From: Thiotrichaceae bacterium UBA4486
GTDB taxonomy: Bacteria > Pseudomonadota > Gammaproteobacteria > Eutrophobiales > Eutrophobiaceae
Length of the DNA: 64,000 nucleotides
Reading direction: 5' to 3'
Assembly: GCA_002389045.1 (NCBI GenBank)
Contig: DGNS01000013.1
Location: 155,425-219,424 of the forward strand
Below are positions 26,441-34,786 of the stretch, piece by piece; position 1 is the first letter of the stretch, and every line of letters begins with the position of its first letter. A model generated the notes under the pieces. That model made no database searches. It was not told where the DNA came from and worked only from the letters and a program-made list of their open reading frames with translations. Made by a program: the position numbers and the translations under genes.

Positions 26441-27406
26441 TCAACCGGAATGGTTGCGGACCTGCATGGTCAGGTTGATTACCGAAAACAGCAGCAGCAC
26501 GGCCATCAGGTTGTGCAGGGTATTGGTCCATAACGGCATATCGGCCAGGACGTTGAAGATACCCAGTGCGAATTCGGCCACGAAGACCATCACAACCGCT
26601 CTGATGGCGCCGCGCAAATGTGGATAATGTCTGCTCGCCAGCCGCCAGGATATCAACACTACTATTGCCATGACGATGGCTATGAGCCGATGAGTGTATT
26701 GAATGATGCTGGATGAAGTATCAATCACCATACGGTCATTTTCATCCAGCGTAAGCCTGCGCAACGGATTCAGGCTGTCGGTGATGTGAGCCTTTATATT
26801 TTCAGTATGGGAACAGGTTAACAATTCCGGGCAGGCGGAGCCGGTGTAATTGGCGCTGGCCCAGGCACCGCTGATTAACTGCAATGTCAGGGTTGCAGAG
26901 AGCAGGTAAAGTACGAAATGGCCCTCGATGATCCGGCGGGACCTCATGCGCAGGAGTTGCCGCCAGATCAGACCCGACAACACGATACCACCGAGGATAT
27001 TGCCGAACGTGACAACGGGTAAACTGCGTGTCGGTGTCGTCATGCCGATAACGGAGAGAAAAATGACGACGAGAAACATCAGCGCCGGCAATCCGGGTGC
27101 AATAACCCTGCGATAGCGCAAGGCCAGCAACAGGATGACGAGAATATTCACGCCGAGCAGGGATGCTACGTAACGGTGCATGGCCCTGAACGTCCTGAAT
27201 TCCGAATCCGGTATTTGCAAACCCTTGATGCCATCGGCGAACGACAGCTGAGCGTAGCATTGCGGCCACGGGGAGCATCCCAGGCCGGCTTCACCCAGAC
27301 GGATATGGGTACTGAGCATGAGGATAGTCAAGGATAGTATCAGTGCAGACCCGGTCAGGCAGATGAAAATCCGTATCGGTAACCGGTATGGATTCGGAGT
27401 ATTCAT
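26441..27406 (-). CDS. ctaA: Heme A synthase family protein (CtaA/COX15)
   Basis: A 321-residue membrane protein with about eight helices and conserved histidines in RAMHRYVASLLG (near 77), YTHRLIAIVMA (near 234) and TLHNLMAVLL (near 302). It also has the extracytoplasmic cysteine pair near the first helix (LGCSPWPQC) and a second pair (ACPELLTC). CtaA oxidises the C8 methyl of heme O to formyl, giving heme A. It is convergent with the heme-copper-like gene, and a heme O synthase lies 3 kb downstream in the NO reductase cluster. The pairing suggests that the local heme-copper enzyme uses heme A. No aa3 oxidase genes are in the window. Confidence 0.88.
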   Translation of the reverse strand: MNTPNPYRLPIRIFICLTGSALILSLTILMLSTHIRLGEAGLGCSPWPQCYAQLSFADGIKGLQIPDSEFRTFRAMHRYVASLLGVNILVILLLALRYRRVIAPGLPALMFLVVIFLSVIGMTTPTRSLPVVTFGNILGGIVLSGLIWRQLLRMRSRRIIEGHFVLYLLSATLTLQLISGAWASANYTGSACPELLTCSHTENIKAHITDSLNPLRRLTLDENDRMVIDTSSSIIQYTHRLIAIVMAIVVLISWRLASRHYPHLRGAIRAVVMVFVAEFALGIFNVLADMPLWTNTLHNLMAVLLLFSVINLTMQVRNHSG

Positions 27407-27517
27407 GAAATGCTGAATGCCGGGCGTGTTGTGGAGGTTGTTTTTTTAGATGAATTACGCGGATAATGCAAACCACACACCCGCACAATTCAATGCAGAC
27501 TTCATACCGAAAAGCCG

Positions 27518-27706
27518 ATGTTCGAAGCTATCATCTATACCACAGCCGCTGTGTTGTTATACCTGGTTTCAGACTGGATACTGCAACGACTGGAACTACG
27601 TGCCGGCCGGCGATTTGAGCACAGAAGTTTTGTCTTTTTCTTTATAATTACAGTCCTTGCCGTCAGCAGTTTTGCCATTGTGCAGCATTTCCTGACCAAT
27701 CGGTAA
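27518..27706 (+). CDS. Small two-helix membrane protein (hypothetical)
   Basis: A 62-residue protein with hydrophobic helices at about 5-22 and 38-58 and a basic loop between them (RLELRAGRRFEHR), so it is likely a double-spanning inner-membrane peptide. Its composition and position, just before the NO reductase cluster on the same strand, make it look real rather than a chance frame. Function is unknown. It could be an accessory subunit of one of the heme-copper proteins. The overlapping plus-strand frame at 27450 is less protein-like. Confidence 0.55.
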   Translation: MFEAIIYTTAAVLLYLVSDWILQRLELRAGRRFEHRSFVFFFIITVLAVSSFAIVQHFLTNR

Positions 27707-27922
27707 GACAACCCGGAAATTGTCCCGGCGATGTCGCCATGTCAGGCTGGCCGGGTCAAAATAGATGCGTTTAACTTGTTGAATCGTATATTAAAATACA
27801 GAGTCATTATCTTTTTGAGTGCACTTTTGTACGCTTGCAAATGAAGCCGATACGATCTTGCCGGATCAAATTTCTGCACTGATCGCCACTGCACTTGAAA
27901 TACACCTGTAGGTCATCAATAC

Positions 27923-27936
27923 TTGACCTATGTCAA
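27923..27936. promoter_or_regulatory. FNR/DNR-type box of the NO reductase cluster
   Basis: TTGACCTATGTCAA matches TTGAC-N4-GTCAA and is centred about 90 bases before the first cluster gene at 28019. The spacing resembles that of nirS and nrdD. Confidence 0.75.
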
Positions 27937-28018
27937 TGACATGTGACGAATTGTCGCAGTTTAATAAGACCTGTTTAATTGAGGTCGTGATTACCACTTA
28001 ATCTAGAGGGGAGGTCCT

Positions 28019-28186
28019 ATGTCGGAATCAGAAAAGGATACCAATGAAAACGAGGAAAAGATTCCCGTAATGCAACAACTGCTGGATAATCCGTTTTTAC
28101 TGCTTTTCCTGGGCGTGACCATACCCACTGTCTTCTATCTAATCTGGGGAATCATGGAGATCGTAACGATTCCGATTGCCAAATAA
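28019..28186 (+). CDS. Small single-helix membrane subunit (subunit IIa-like)
   Basis: A 55-residue protein starting with ATG after a strong GAGGGGAGG site. An acidic, charged N-terminus (SEKDTNENEEK) precedes one hydrophobic helix (about residues 26-52). Small single-helix peptides encoded just before subunit II are common in B-type and NOR-like heme-copper operons (subunit IIa, CcoQ-like). The same role is inferred here from size and place. It precedes the CuA subunit by 27 bases. Confidence 0.7.
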   Translation: MSESEKDTNENEEKIPVMQQLLDNPFLLLFLGVTIPTVFYLIWGIMEIVTIPIAK

Positions 28187-28213
28187 ATAATATCCAATAC
28201 GGGAGATAGCACT

Positions 28214-28762
28214 ATGTCGGTTACCCCTCCACAACAAAAAGTCTGGTGGAATGAACCTGTTCCCAAATCAGAACTGATCTGGGTCATCGTCGCATTTATC
28301 TGGGGCCTGATCATGTTTTTCATGATGGTGTACTGGCATGCTTACGGGGAGCAGAACCTGTCCAACGAATCCTATCGCATTACGGCGGAAGACTACTCCG
28401 CGAAAACGGAAGCGATGGTGGAAAAATACACGGTACGTGAAGAGTCCGGTTACCCGGTCGTGCATCCACCTCCCGGCAGCGACGTCTACCTGATTGCGCG
28501 ATTATGGCAATGGTGGCCTATTCTGGAACTGGAAAAAGGGCAGACATACAGGCTGCATCTTTCATCCCTGGACTGGTTGCACGGCTTTTCCCTGCAGCCG
28601 GTCAATATCAATGTTCAGGTACACCCCGACTATGAAATGGTGATTACGACCACACCGGATGTCGCCGGAGAATACGGCATTGTTTGCAACGAATATTGTG
28701 GCATCGGACATCACCAGATGCTGGGTAGATTGTACGTCGTCGATAATGGGGAGAGTAAATAA
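28214..28762 (+). CDS. CuA-containing subunit II of a NOR-like heme-copper oxidoreductase
   Basis: A 182-residue protein with one N-terminal membrane helix (about residues 21-42) and a periplasmic cupredoxin domain. The CuA ligands are intact: His in DWLHGFSL, and Cys-x3-Cys-x3-His-x2-Met in the CNEYCGIGHHQM motif near residue 160. CuA accepts electrons from a c-type cytochrome and passes them to subunit I. The stop codon overlaps the subunit I ATG (TAATG). The gene pair resembles norSY of the sNOR type and the eNOR type. Which family applies needs a tree. Confidence 0.88.
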   Translation: MSVTPPQQKVWWNEPVPKSELIWVIVAFIWGLIMFFMMVYWHAYGEQNLSNESYRITAEDYSAKTEAMVEKYTVREESGYPVVHPPPGSDVYLIARLWQWWPILELEKGQTYRLHLSSLDWLHGFSLQPVNINVQVHPDYEMVITTTPDVAGEYGIVCNEYCGIGHHQMLGRLYVVDNGESK

Positions 28763-30450
28763 TGGCAACCAATGAACAATACAGAATATGCCAGTCGACC
28801 GGACTCCGGGTCTATAAATCCGCCGAGAATCTGATCAAGGCCAATGCTGTAGTGGCCGTTGTATTTCTCGCCATTGGGGGATTGTTTGGTTTGATGGTCG
28901 CATTGACACGCTGGAAAGCGGTCCACCTGCTGCCCGCTGACTGGTTCTACCTGGTGCTGACCGCACATGGCATTAATGTGCTGATTGTATGGATTATTTT
29001 CTTCGAAATGGCCGTACTGTATTTTGCTTCGGCAGTATTGCTTGGCTGCCGCCTGGCGACGCCTCGCTGGGCATGGGCCGGATTCGTGCTGATGTTGATC
29101 GGGGCCATCATGACCAATGTCGCGGTGCTGCAGGGTGATTCCAGTGTCATGTTCACCTCCTATGTGCCATTGAAGGCGGCGCCTTCCTTCTACCTCGGTA
29201 TCATCCTGTTTGCGGTAGGTGCACTGGTCGGCTGTTTCGTGTTTTTCGGCACCCTGGTTCTGGCCAAGCAGGAGCGTACCTATGAAGGTTCGGTGCCACT
29301 GGTGACGTTTGGCGCGACCGTGGCGGCCATTATTGCCGTTTTCACCATTGCCTCCGGCGCCATTATTCTGATTCCCACATTTCTCTGGTCGTTTGGATAT
29401 ATCAGTCATATCGACACACTGATGTACAGAACCATCTGGTGGGGGCTGGGGCACTCATCACAGCAAATCAACGTTGCGGCACATATCTCCATCTGGTACC
29501 TGATATCCGCGGTGGTGCTTGGCGCCAAGCCGTTATCGGAAAAAGTCAGCCGCGGCGCGTTCCTGCTGTATATTCTGTTCCTGCAACTGGCCAGCGCCCA
29601 TCATCTGTTGGTTGACCCGGGCATCAGTTCCGAGTGGAAGGTGTTCAATACCAGTTATGCAATCTATCTCGCTGTTCTCGGCAGCATGATTCATGGTCTC
29701 ACCGTGCCAGGTCAGATCGAGGCGGCGCAACGAAAGAAGGGCTTCAACAATGGTCTTTTTGAATGGTTGAGAAAAGCACCGTGGGGTAATCCCGCCTTTT
29801 CGGGAATGTTCATTTCACTGATCCTGTTCGGGTTCCTCGGTGGCATCTCCGGCGTGGTCATGGGTGTTGAACAGATTAACCTCATAATCCACAACACCAT
29901 TTATGTTCCCGGTCACTTCCATGCCACCGTGGTGGCCGGTACCACCCTGGCTTTCATGGCTGTCACTTACCTGCTGGTCCCGCTGATCTTTCAGCGGGAA
30001 CTGGTTTTGCCCGGCTGGGCCAAGGTGCAACCGTACGTATTCGGTATCGGTGTTGCCGGTATATCGCTGTTCATGATGGGCGCCGGCACGCTGGGTGTGC
30101 CACGACGGCACTGGGATATATCCCAGGCGGATGCGATACTGCCCTATGACTTCCCCGGCGCGGCAAACCTGATGATGGGGTTGAATGGCCTGAGCGCGCT
30201 TCTGGCCGGTGTTGGCGGTATCATGTTCGTCGTCGTCGTCGTGGGTTCGATTCTGTTCGGCAAGAAAATCGAATCCAGTTCTGAGGTGGCGAAAACCGAT
30301 CCGGCAGCGGAGGTTGCTACCAAATACGGCAGTGAGGAACATCCATCGGTGCCCGGTACGCTGGTGCTGGTTGCGGTATTCTTCATAAGTTTCGTACTTT
30401 ACTATTACGTGAACTGGAAATACCTGGCGGAAATCTGGCCGTTACGCTAA
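28762..30450 (+). CDS. Subunit I of a non-canonical heme-copper NO reductase (sNOR/eNOR-like)
   Basis: A 562-residue protein with about 13-14 helices and all six heme-copper ligand histidines: His69 (TM2), His231 (TM6), His280 and His281 (TM7), His385 and His387 (TM10). In oxygen reductases the TM6 motif is HPEVY with a cross-linked tyrosine. Here it is HSSQQ, so that tyrosine is replaced by Gln235. Loss of this tyrosine, together with a nir/nap setting and the absence of norCB, points to NO rather than O2 reduction. The glutamates typical of cNOR TM6 (WVEGTWE-like) are also absent, so this is not NorB. It may use heme A or O, given CtaA and CtaB nearby. NO reductase activity is an inference. 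Confidence 0.85.
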   Translation: MATNEQYRICQSTGLRVYKSAENLIKANAVVAVVFLAIGGLFGLMVALTRWKAVHLLPADWFYLVLTAHGINVLIVWIIFFEMAVLYFASAVLLGCRLATPRWAWAGFVLMLIGAIMTNVAVLQGDSSVMFTSYVPLKAAPSFYLGIILFAVGALVGCFVFFGTLVLAKQERTYEGSVPLVTFGATVAAIIAVFTIASGAIILIPTFLWSFGYISHIDTLMYRTIWWGLGHSSQQINVAAHISIWYLISAVVLGAKPLSEKVSRGAFLLYILFLQLASAHHLLVDPGISSEWKVFNTSYAIYLAVLGSMIHGLTVPGQIEAAQRKKGFNNGLFEWLRKAPWGNPAFSGMFISLILFGFLGGISGVVMGVEQINLIIHNTIYVPGHFHATVVAGTTLAFMAVTYLLVPLIFQRELVLPGWAKVQPYVFGIGVAGISLFMMGAGTLGVPRRHWDISQADAILPYDFPGAANLMMGLNGLSALLAGVGGIMFVVVVVGSILFGKKIESSSEVAKTDPAAEVATKYGSEEHPSVPGTLVLVAVFFISFVLYYYVNWKYLAEIWPLR

Positions 30451-30462
30451 CGCGGGCTGTCG

Positions 30463-31329
30463 ATGATGTATAACGCGATCAAACTGGCAGCATCGGTATT
30501 CAAGCTCAGGATTGGTTTTGCAATCATGCTGACCGGTCTTGCCGGTCTTGCAATAACCCCCGGCATGGCGCCGTCAGTTGCAGAGACCGTTCTCTTCGCT
30601 GTTGCCATATTGTTATCTTCAGCAAGCGCCGGCGCTTTTAATCAGTATGTTGAGCGCGATCTCGACGCGAGGATGAAGCGTACAAGAAACCGGCCTTTCG
30701 TGACGGGCCGGTTTCGTGCCGACAAATACTGGCTGACCCTGATATATCTGATGTTGCTGGTTTCGGTACTGGCCACCTCGATTGTTATCAATGCAATGGC
30801 CGCGCTCTATGTATTCCTGGGAGCATTCACCTACGGGGTCGTCTATACAGTCTGGTTGAAAAGGCGCACCTGGCTGAATATCGTCATCGGTGGTTTGTCA
30901 GGCAGTTTTGCAGTTCTTGCGGGTGCCGCGGTTGTTGATCCCGGCCTGTCCGCGGCGCCGGTTCTTCTGGCTGTCGCCCTTTTTCTCTGGACTCCGCCAC
31001 ATTTCTGGAGTCTCGCTTTCGTTTGTGCCGATGATTACAGGTCCGCAGGTGTACCCATGCTGCCGGCGGTATTTGCAAAACCGGTGGCTGCAAGGATTAT
31101 ATTTCTACACACTGTTGCTTTGGTACTGGTATCAGTATTACCGTTTTTTTATGGTCTCGGCTGGATCTACCTTGTCGGAGCACTGGCAGGCGGATTGTAT
31201 TTCCTGAAGAAAAGTTATGATCTCGTCCGCCGGCCATCTGTAGCGACAGCACGCGCCAACTTCAAGGCATCCCTTGTTCAATTGACACTGTTACTGTGTG
31301 CATGTGTTCTGGATGTAGTATTTGTCTGA
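30463..31329 (+). CDS. ctaB: Protoheme IX farnesyltransferase (heme O synthase)
   Basis: A 288-residue UbiA-superfamily membrane prenyltransferase with the first Asp-rich motif NQYVERDLDARM (NxxxDxxxD type, near residue 65) and the cytochrome-oxidase-assembly segment FLWTPPHFWSLAF near residue 170, both diagnostic of CtaB/CyoE. It farnesylates heme B to heme O, the precursor of heme A. It follows subunit I after 12 bases and overlaps the SCO gene, so its product is probably meant for the NO reductase encoded just upstream. Confidence 0.93.
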   Translation: MMYNAIKLAASVFKLRIGFAIMLTGLAGLAITPGMAPSVAETVLFAVAILLSSASAGAFNQYVERDLDARMKRTRNRPFVTGRFRADKYWLTLIYLMLLVSVLATSIVINAMAALYVFLGAFTYGVVYTVWLKRRTWLNIVIGGLSGSFAVLAGAAVVDPGLSAAPVLLAVALFLWTPPHFWSLAFVCADDYRSAGVPMLPAVFAKPVAARIIFLHTVALVLVSVLPFFYGLGWIYLVGALAGGLYFLKKSYDLVRRPSVATARANFKASLVQLTLLLCACVLDVVFV

Positions 31330-32197
31330 TTCATCCGGTAACCATGTGCTGTTCCCTATCAAAAAATCACTGATAAATTCATTACCGGTCCTGTGTGCCG
31401 TAATTGCCCTCTGGGCAACCGGTCTGCGACCTGTTGTTGCCATGGATGAGCATACGCACACGGCAGACAGGTATGATAAGGACCAGGCACTGGAGTTCAG
31501 CCAGTCAGCGTTGAACCGGACTATAGGTGACTATGCGTTCGTCAATCAGGACGGGAAACCTGTAAGCCTGTTACAATACAGGGGGAAACCATTGATTGTC
31601 AGCCTTGTCTATACCAGTTGTCATCATGTCTGTCCGATGCTGACCAGCCATCTGGATGAGGTGGTGGATATCGCCAGGGAGGCACTGGGGCATGACAGTT
31701 TCTCGGTTGTAACCATCGGCTTTGATACGGCGGTTGACAGCCCTGAACGCATGCGGCTTTTTGCCAGGGAGCGGAATATCGATTTCAGGGGCTGGGATTT
31801 CCTCAGTGCGGATGCGGAAACGATAGAAGCATTCAGTAATGATATCGGCTTTATTTTTTTTGAATCGGCGAAGGGTTTTGATCACCTGTCCCAGACAACG
31901 CTGCTTGATGCGCAAGGTCGCGTTTACCGGCAGATATACGGCGTGCAGTACGAAGCTCCCGTCCTGGTTGAGCCGCTCAAGGAACTGGTGTTCGGCAAGT
32001 ACAGCGAGGCAACTCTTGTAGAAGGCTGGATCAACAACATCCGCCTTTTCTGCACGCTGTATGATGCCCGTTCAGGACGTTATTACTTCGATTATTCGAT
32101 ATTTATAGGACTTATTATTGGTATTGTTATCCTCGTTTCCATTGCGGTATTTATCATACGCTCATGGCGACAACACACACCCGACAGTAACAGGTAA
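31322..32197 (+). CDS. SCO1/SenC-family copper chaperone with C-terminal membrane helix
   Basis: About 290 residues: N-terminal signal or anchor, then a thioredoxin fold with the copper site CHHVC (CxxxC) near residue 100 and a distal His (GFDHLSQTT, near 184). A second membrane helix lies at the C-terminus (about 260-282). SCO proteins insert copper into CuA. Here the client is presumably subunit II at 28214. It begins with TTG, overlapping the ctaB stop, though an internal GTG is possible. A SenC gene beside subunits I and II also occurs in norSY-type clusters. Confidence 0.88.
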   Translation: MSDSSGNHVLFPIKKSLINSLPVLCAVIALWATGLRPVVAMDEHTHTADRYDKDQALEFSQSALNRTIGDYAFVNQDGKPVSLLQYRGKPLIVSLVYTSCHHVCPMLTSHLDEVVDIAREALGHDSFSVVTIGFDTAVDSPERMRLFARERNIDFRGWDFLSADAETIEAFSNDIGFIFFESAKGFDHLSQTTLLDAQGRVYRQIYGVQYEAPVLVEPLKELVFGKYSEATLVEGWINNIRLFCTLYDARSGRYYFDYSIFIGLIIGIVILVSIAVFIIRSWRQHTPDSNR

Positions 32198-32200
32198 CTG

Positions 32201-33775
32201 ATGTCTGCTATCAAAGCCGTGCTCAGGAAAGGGTTCGAAACCATTGAGGACCTGTTCGACAGGATTTTTGGCGCAAAAAACAATCCTTTCTATCAGCTTG
32301 GGGCCCTGGGATGGTTTTATTTCTGGATTGTCGTGGTCAGTGGGATCTATGTGTATATCTTCTTCGATACCGGCGTTACCCAGGCTTATAAGTCACTTGA
32401 ATACCTGACGCATGAACAATGGTATGCAGGCGGGGTCATGCGCAGTCTGCATCGTTATGCCTCGGATGCACTGGTTGTGATGATGATGGTGCATATGTTA
32501 AGAGAGTTTGCCATGGACAGGTTCCGGAGTTCACGCTGGTTTGCCTGGTTTACAGGCGTACCCATGTTATGGCTGGTGTTTGCCGCGGGTATTTCCGGAT
32601 ACTGGATGATCTGGGACCAGCTTGCCCAGTATATTGCTATCACAACCGCGGAATTCCTGGATGCCCTGCCAGTGTTTGGCGAATCCATTGCCAGGAACTT
32701 TGTCACCGATGCAAAACTGAGCGGACGGTTTTTTACGCTGATGGTTTTTGTTCACATTGCCTTGCCACTGATCCTGCTCTTTATCATGTGGATACACATT
32801 CAGAGGCACGCATCACCAAAGGTCAATCCACCAAGGACGCTGGCTCTTGGCACATTCGCAATGTTGCTCGTTGTTTCCTTTGTCAAACCGGCGCTAAGCC
32901 AGCCCCCCGCGGATTTGAACTATGTGCCTGCGACGGTAAATCTGGACTGGTTCTACATGCCGATATACCCGGTTCTGAACAATGTCTCGGGTGTTACGGT
33001 CTGGATCGCCCTGGTGGCGGCCACCGTTTTTTTGATGATGATGCCATGGTTGCCACCGGGCAAACGTCATCCGGTTGCGGTTGTCAATCTGGATAATTGT
33101 AACGGCTGTGGCCGTTGCGCGGCTGATTGCCCGTTCAGTGCCATTACCATGGAACCCCGTTCCGATGGCAGTGCCTACCAGCTGGAAGCTGTTGTGCATG
33201 CGGATCACTGTACCAGTTGCGGGATATGCGTGGGTTCCTGTCCCACGGCGACACCGTTCAGGACAAAATCCGATTTGTCTCCCGGGATTGAATTGCCCGA
33301 GCATCAAATCAGTGAGCTCAGGGATAAAACCATTGCGGCTTCCGGCAAAATGACCGGCAATGACAGGATTATTATATACGGTTGTGATAACAGTCTTGAT
33401 GCAACCGACGTTATTGATGATAAAACGCAGGTGCTGACCATGCCATGTGTCGGCATGCTGCCGCCATCATTTATTGATTATGTTTTATCCAGAAATCTTT
33501 TCGATGGTGTATTCCTGACCGGTTGCCGGCAAGGCGATTGCAATTACCGCCTTGGCCTTAAATGGACCGATGCCCGCCTGGCGGGTGAACGCGACCCGCG
33601 TCTGCGAAAACGGGTCAACGCGGATCGGGTCAGTAAATACTGGGCAGGATTGACACGGCATAAGGAATTTTTCAGAAAGTTGACGGCTTTTCGTAAACGG
33701 CTGGCTGCTATGGGGCCAGAACAGGACAGCGGCCAGCAGGGTAAAAAAACCGGGGTTGCGGATATCAATGCTTGA
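32201..33775 (+). CDS. Cytochrome b / 2x[4Fe-4S] ferredoxin / MvhD-like fusion protein
   Basis: A 524-residue three-module protein. Residues 1-290 form a bc1-type cytochrome b N-terminal domain with two heme-ligand pairs of correct spacing: His84/His98 and His185/His199. Next are two [4Fe-4S] motifs, CNGCGRCAADCP from Cys300 and CTSCGICVGSCP from Cys337. Residues about 395-480 resemble the MvhD / hydrogenase iron-sulfur subunit, with four cysteines (YGCDNS, MPCVGM, TGCRQGDC) for a [2Fe-2S] cluster. It follows SCO after three bases. It could carry electrons between quinol and a cytoplasmic Fe-S partner, or feed the NO reductase. The Fe-S part should face the cytoplasm. Partner and direction are unknown. 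Confidence 0.85.
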   Translation: MSAIKAVLRKGFETIEDLFDRIFGAKNNPFYQLGALGWFYFWIVVVSGIYVYIFFDTGVTQAYKSLEYLTHEQWYAGGVMRSLHRYASDALVVMMMVHMLREFAMDRFRSSRWFAWFTGVPMLWLVFAAGISGYWMIWDQLAQYIAITTAEFLDALPVFGESIARNFVTDAKLSGRFFTLMVFVHIALPLILLFIMWIHIQRHASPKVNPPRTLALGTFAMLLVVSFVKPALSQPPADLNYVPATVNLDWFYMPIYPVLNNVSGVTVWIALVAATVFLMMMPWLPPGKRHPVAVVNLDNCNGCGRCAADCPFSAITMEPRSDGSAYQLEAVVHADHCTSCGICVGSCPTATPFRTKSDLSPGIELPEHQISELRDKTIAASGKMTGNDRIIIYGCDNSLDATDVIDDKTQVLTMPCVGMLPPSFIDYVLSRNLFDGVFLTGCRQGDCNYRLGLKWTDARLAGERDPRLRKRVNADRVSKYWAGLTRHKEFFRKLTAFRKRLAAMGPEQDSGQQGKKTGVADINA

Positions 33776-34271
33776 ACCACGTCTCATTTTCGGCCAGATA
33801 ATAGCTTATGGCATATTTGCAATCGTGCTCGGCTATTTCTCCAACTCACCGGCTTATACCTATCACGACCCGGAAAAGGCGCTGTTAATGGTGAGTTTCA
33901 GTCATGCCAGCCAGACAAAAGAAGAGTGTCGGCGTTTTACCCAGGAAGAACTGGCGGAACTGGCGCCCAATATGCGCCGCCCGATGGATTGTCCAAGGGA
34001 GCGAGTTCCTGTATACCTGGAAATAACCATGGATGATGAAGTTGTCGTGAGTAATTCCTATTCACCAACGGGTCTGGCAAAAGACGGTTCAACATCGATT
34101 TATGAAAGTATTCCTGTGAAACCGGGGAAACACGAGCTGGTTTCCAGGATGCGAGACAGCCGGCGTAAGGAAGGTTTCGATTACACGAGTAAAATTACAG
34201 TCGACCTGGAACCCAGAGAGCTTTTCGTAATTGATTTCAGAAAAGAGCTGGGTGGTTTTTATTATAAATGA
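33768..34271 (+). CDS. Membrane-anchored periplasmic protein of unknown function
   Basis: 167 residues from the ATG at 33768, which overlaps the end of the fusion gene by eight bases. One N-terminal hydrophobic helix (about 6-26) is followed by a soluble domain with two cysteines (near 54 and 75) and a beta-rich C-terminus (PVKPGKHELVSRMRDS, then LFVIDFRKELGG). Not recognised. The tight overlap ties it to the cytochrome b/Fe-S fusion, perhaps as its periplasmic partner or an assembly factor. Confidence 0.7.
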   Translation: MLEPRLIFGQIIAYGIFAIVLGYFSNSPAYTYHDPEKALLMVSFSHASQTKEECRRFTQEELAELAPNMRRPMDCPRERVPVYLEITMDDEVVVSNSYSPTGLAKDGSTSIYESIPVKPGKHELVSRMRDSRRKEGFDYTSKITVDLEPRELFVIDFRKELGGFYYK

Positions 34272-34280
34272 GGTTGTCCC

Positions 34281-34667
34281 ATGAGTTTGGTTGAGTGGCG
34301 CGAGGAATTCAGAACGGGGATTGATGAAGTAGATTTCGAACATAAGGAGTTGATCGAGTTAATCAATAATACTTATAAAGAAGCCTCTGAAAAAGGCACC
34401 TCAGACGCTCTGGATGAGGGCCTGGGTGAAATATTTTCAAAAATTTCGGCGCATTTCGCTCTTGAGGAAAAGATAATGCGTGAGCTTGAATATGACCAGT
34501 ATCAGGATCACAAGGAAGATCACGAACGGTTGCTGGATAGCATCAGGGATATCATGGATGATGTTTCAAGGCTGGATGAAGAGAAGTTCGGACAGAGCCT
34601 GAAGGACTGGTTTGTTATTCACTTCAGTACCAGGGATGCGAGAATGCATAAACAACTGCAGAGGTAA
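34281..34667 (+). CDS. Bacteriohemerythrin
   Basis: A 128-residue four-helix-bundle protein with the di-iron ligand pattern of the bacteriohemerythrins: His in VDFEHKEL, His and Glu in HFALEEKIM, the HKEDHERLL histidines, and a final HxxxD segment (HFSTRDARMHK). The family binds O2 reversibly and, in some cases, NO. Placed at the end of the NO reductase cluster, it may deliver or scavenge O2 or NO for these enzymes. It follows the preceding gene by nine bases. Confidence 0.9.
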   Translation: MSLVEWREEFRTGIDEVDFEHKELIELINNTYKEASEKGTSDALDEGLGEIFSKISAHFALEEKIMRELEYDQYQDHKEDHERLLDSIRDIMDDVSRLDEEKFGQSLKDWFVIHFSTRDARMHKQLQR

Positions 34668-34786
34668 CCTGTGCCGATTGATGCATGGTTTTACCGCTGC
34701 TGTCCGGTCGCACGATATTCGCTGCGGCCTGAATGATTCCCGGTGCGAGAGTACAGGGTGATTCAATAACCACAGGAGAAACCGCA

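Noticed and set aside
28762..30450. Subunit I as canonical NorB or cbb3 CcoN
   Set aside because: It has a CuA partner rather than a cytochrome c subunit, lacks the cNOR TM6 glutamates, and has CtaB and SCO neighbours, unlike norCBQD or ccoNOQP.
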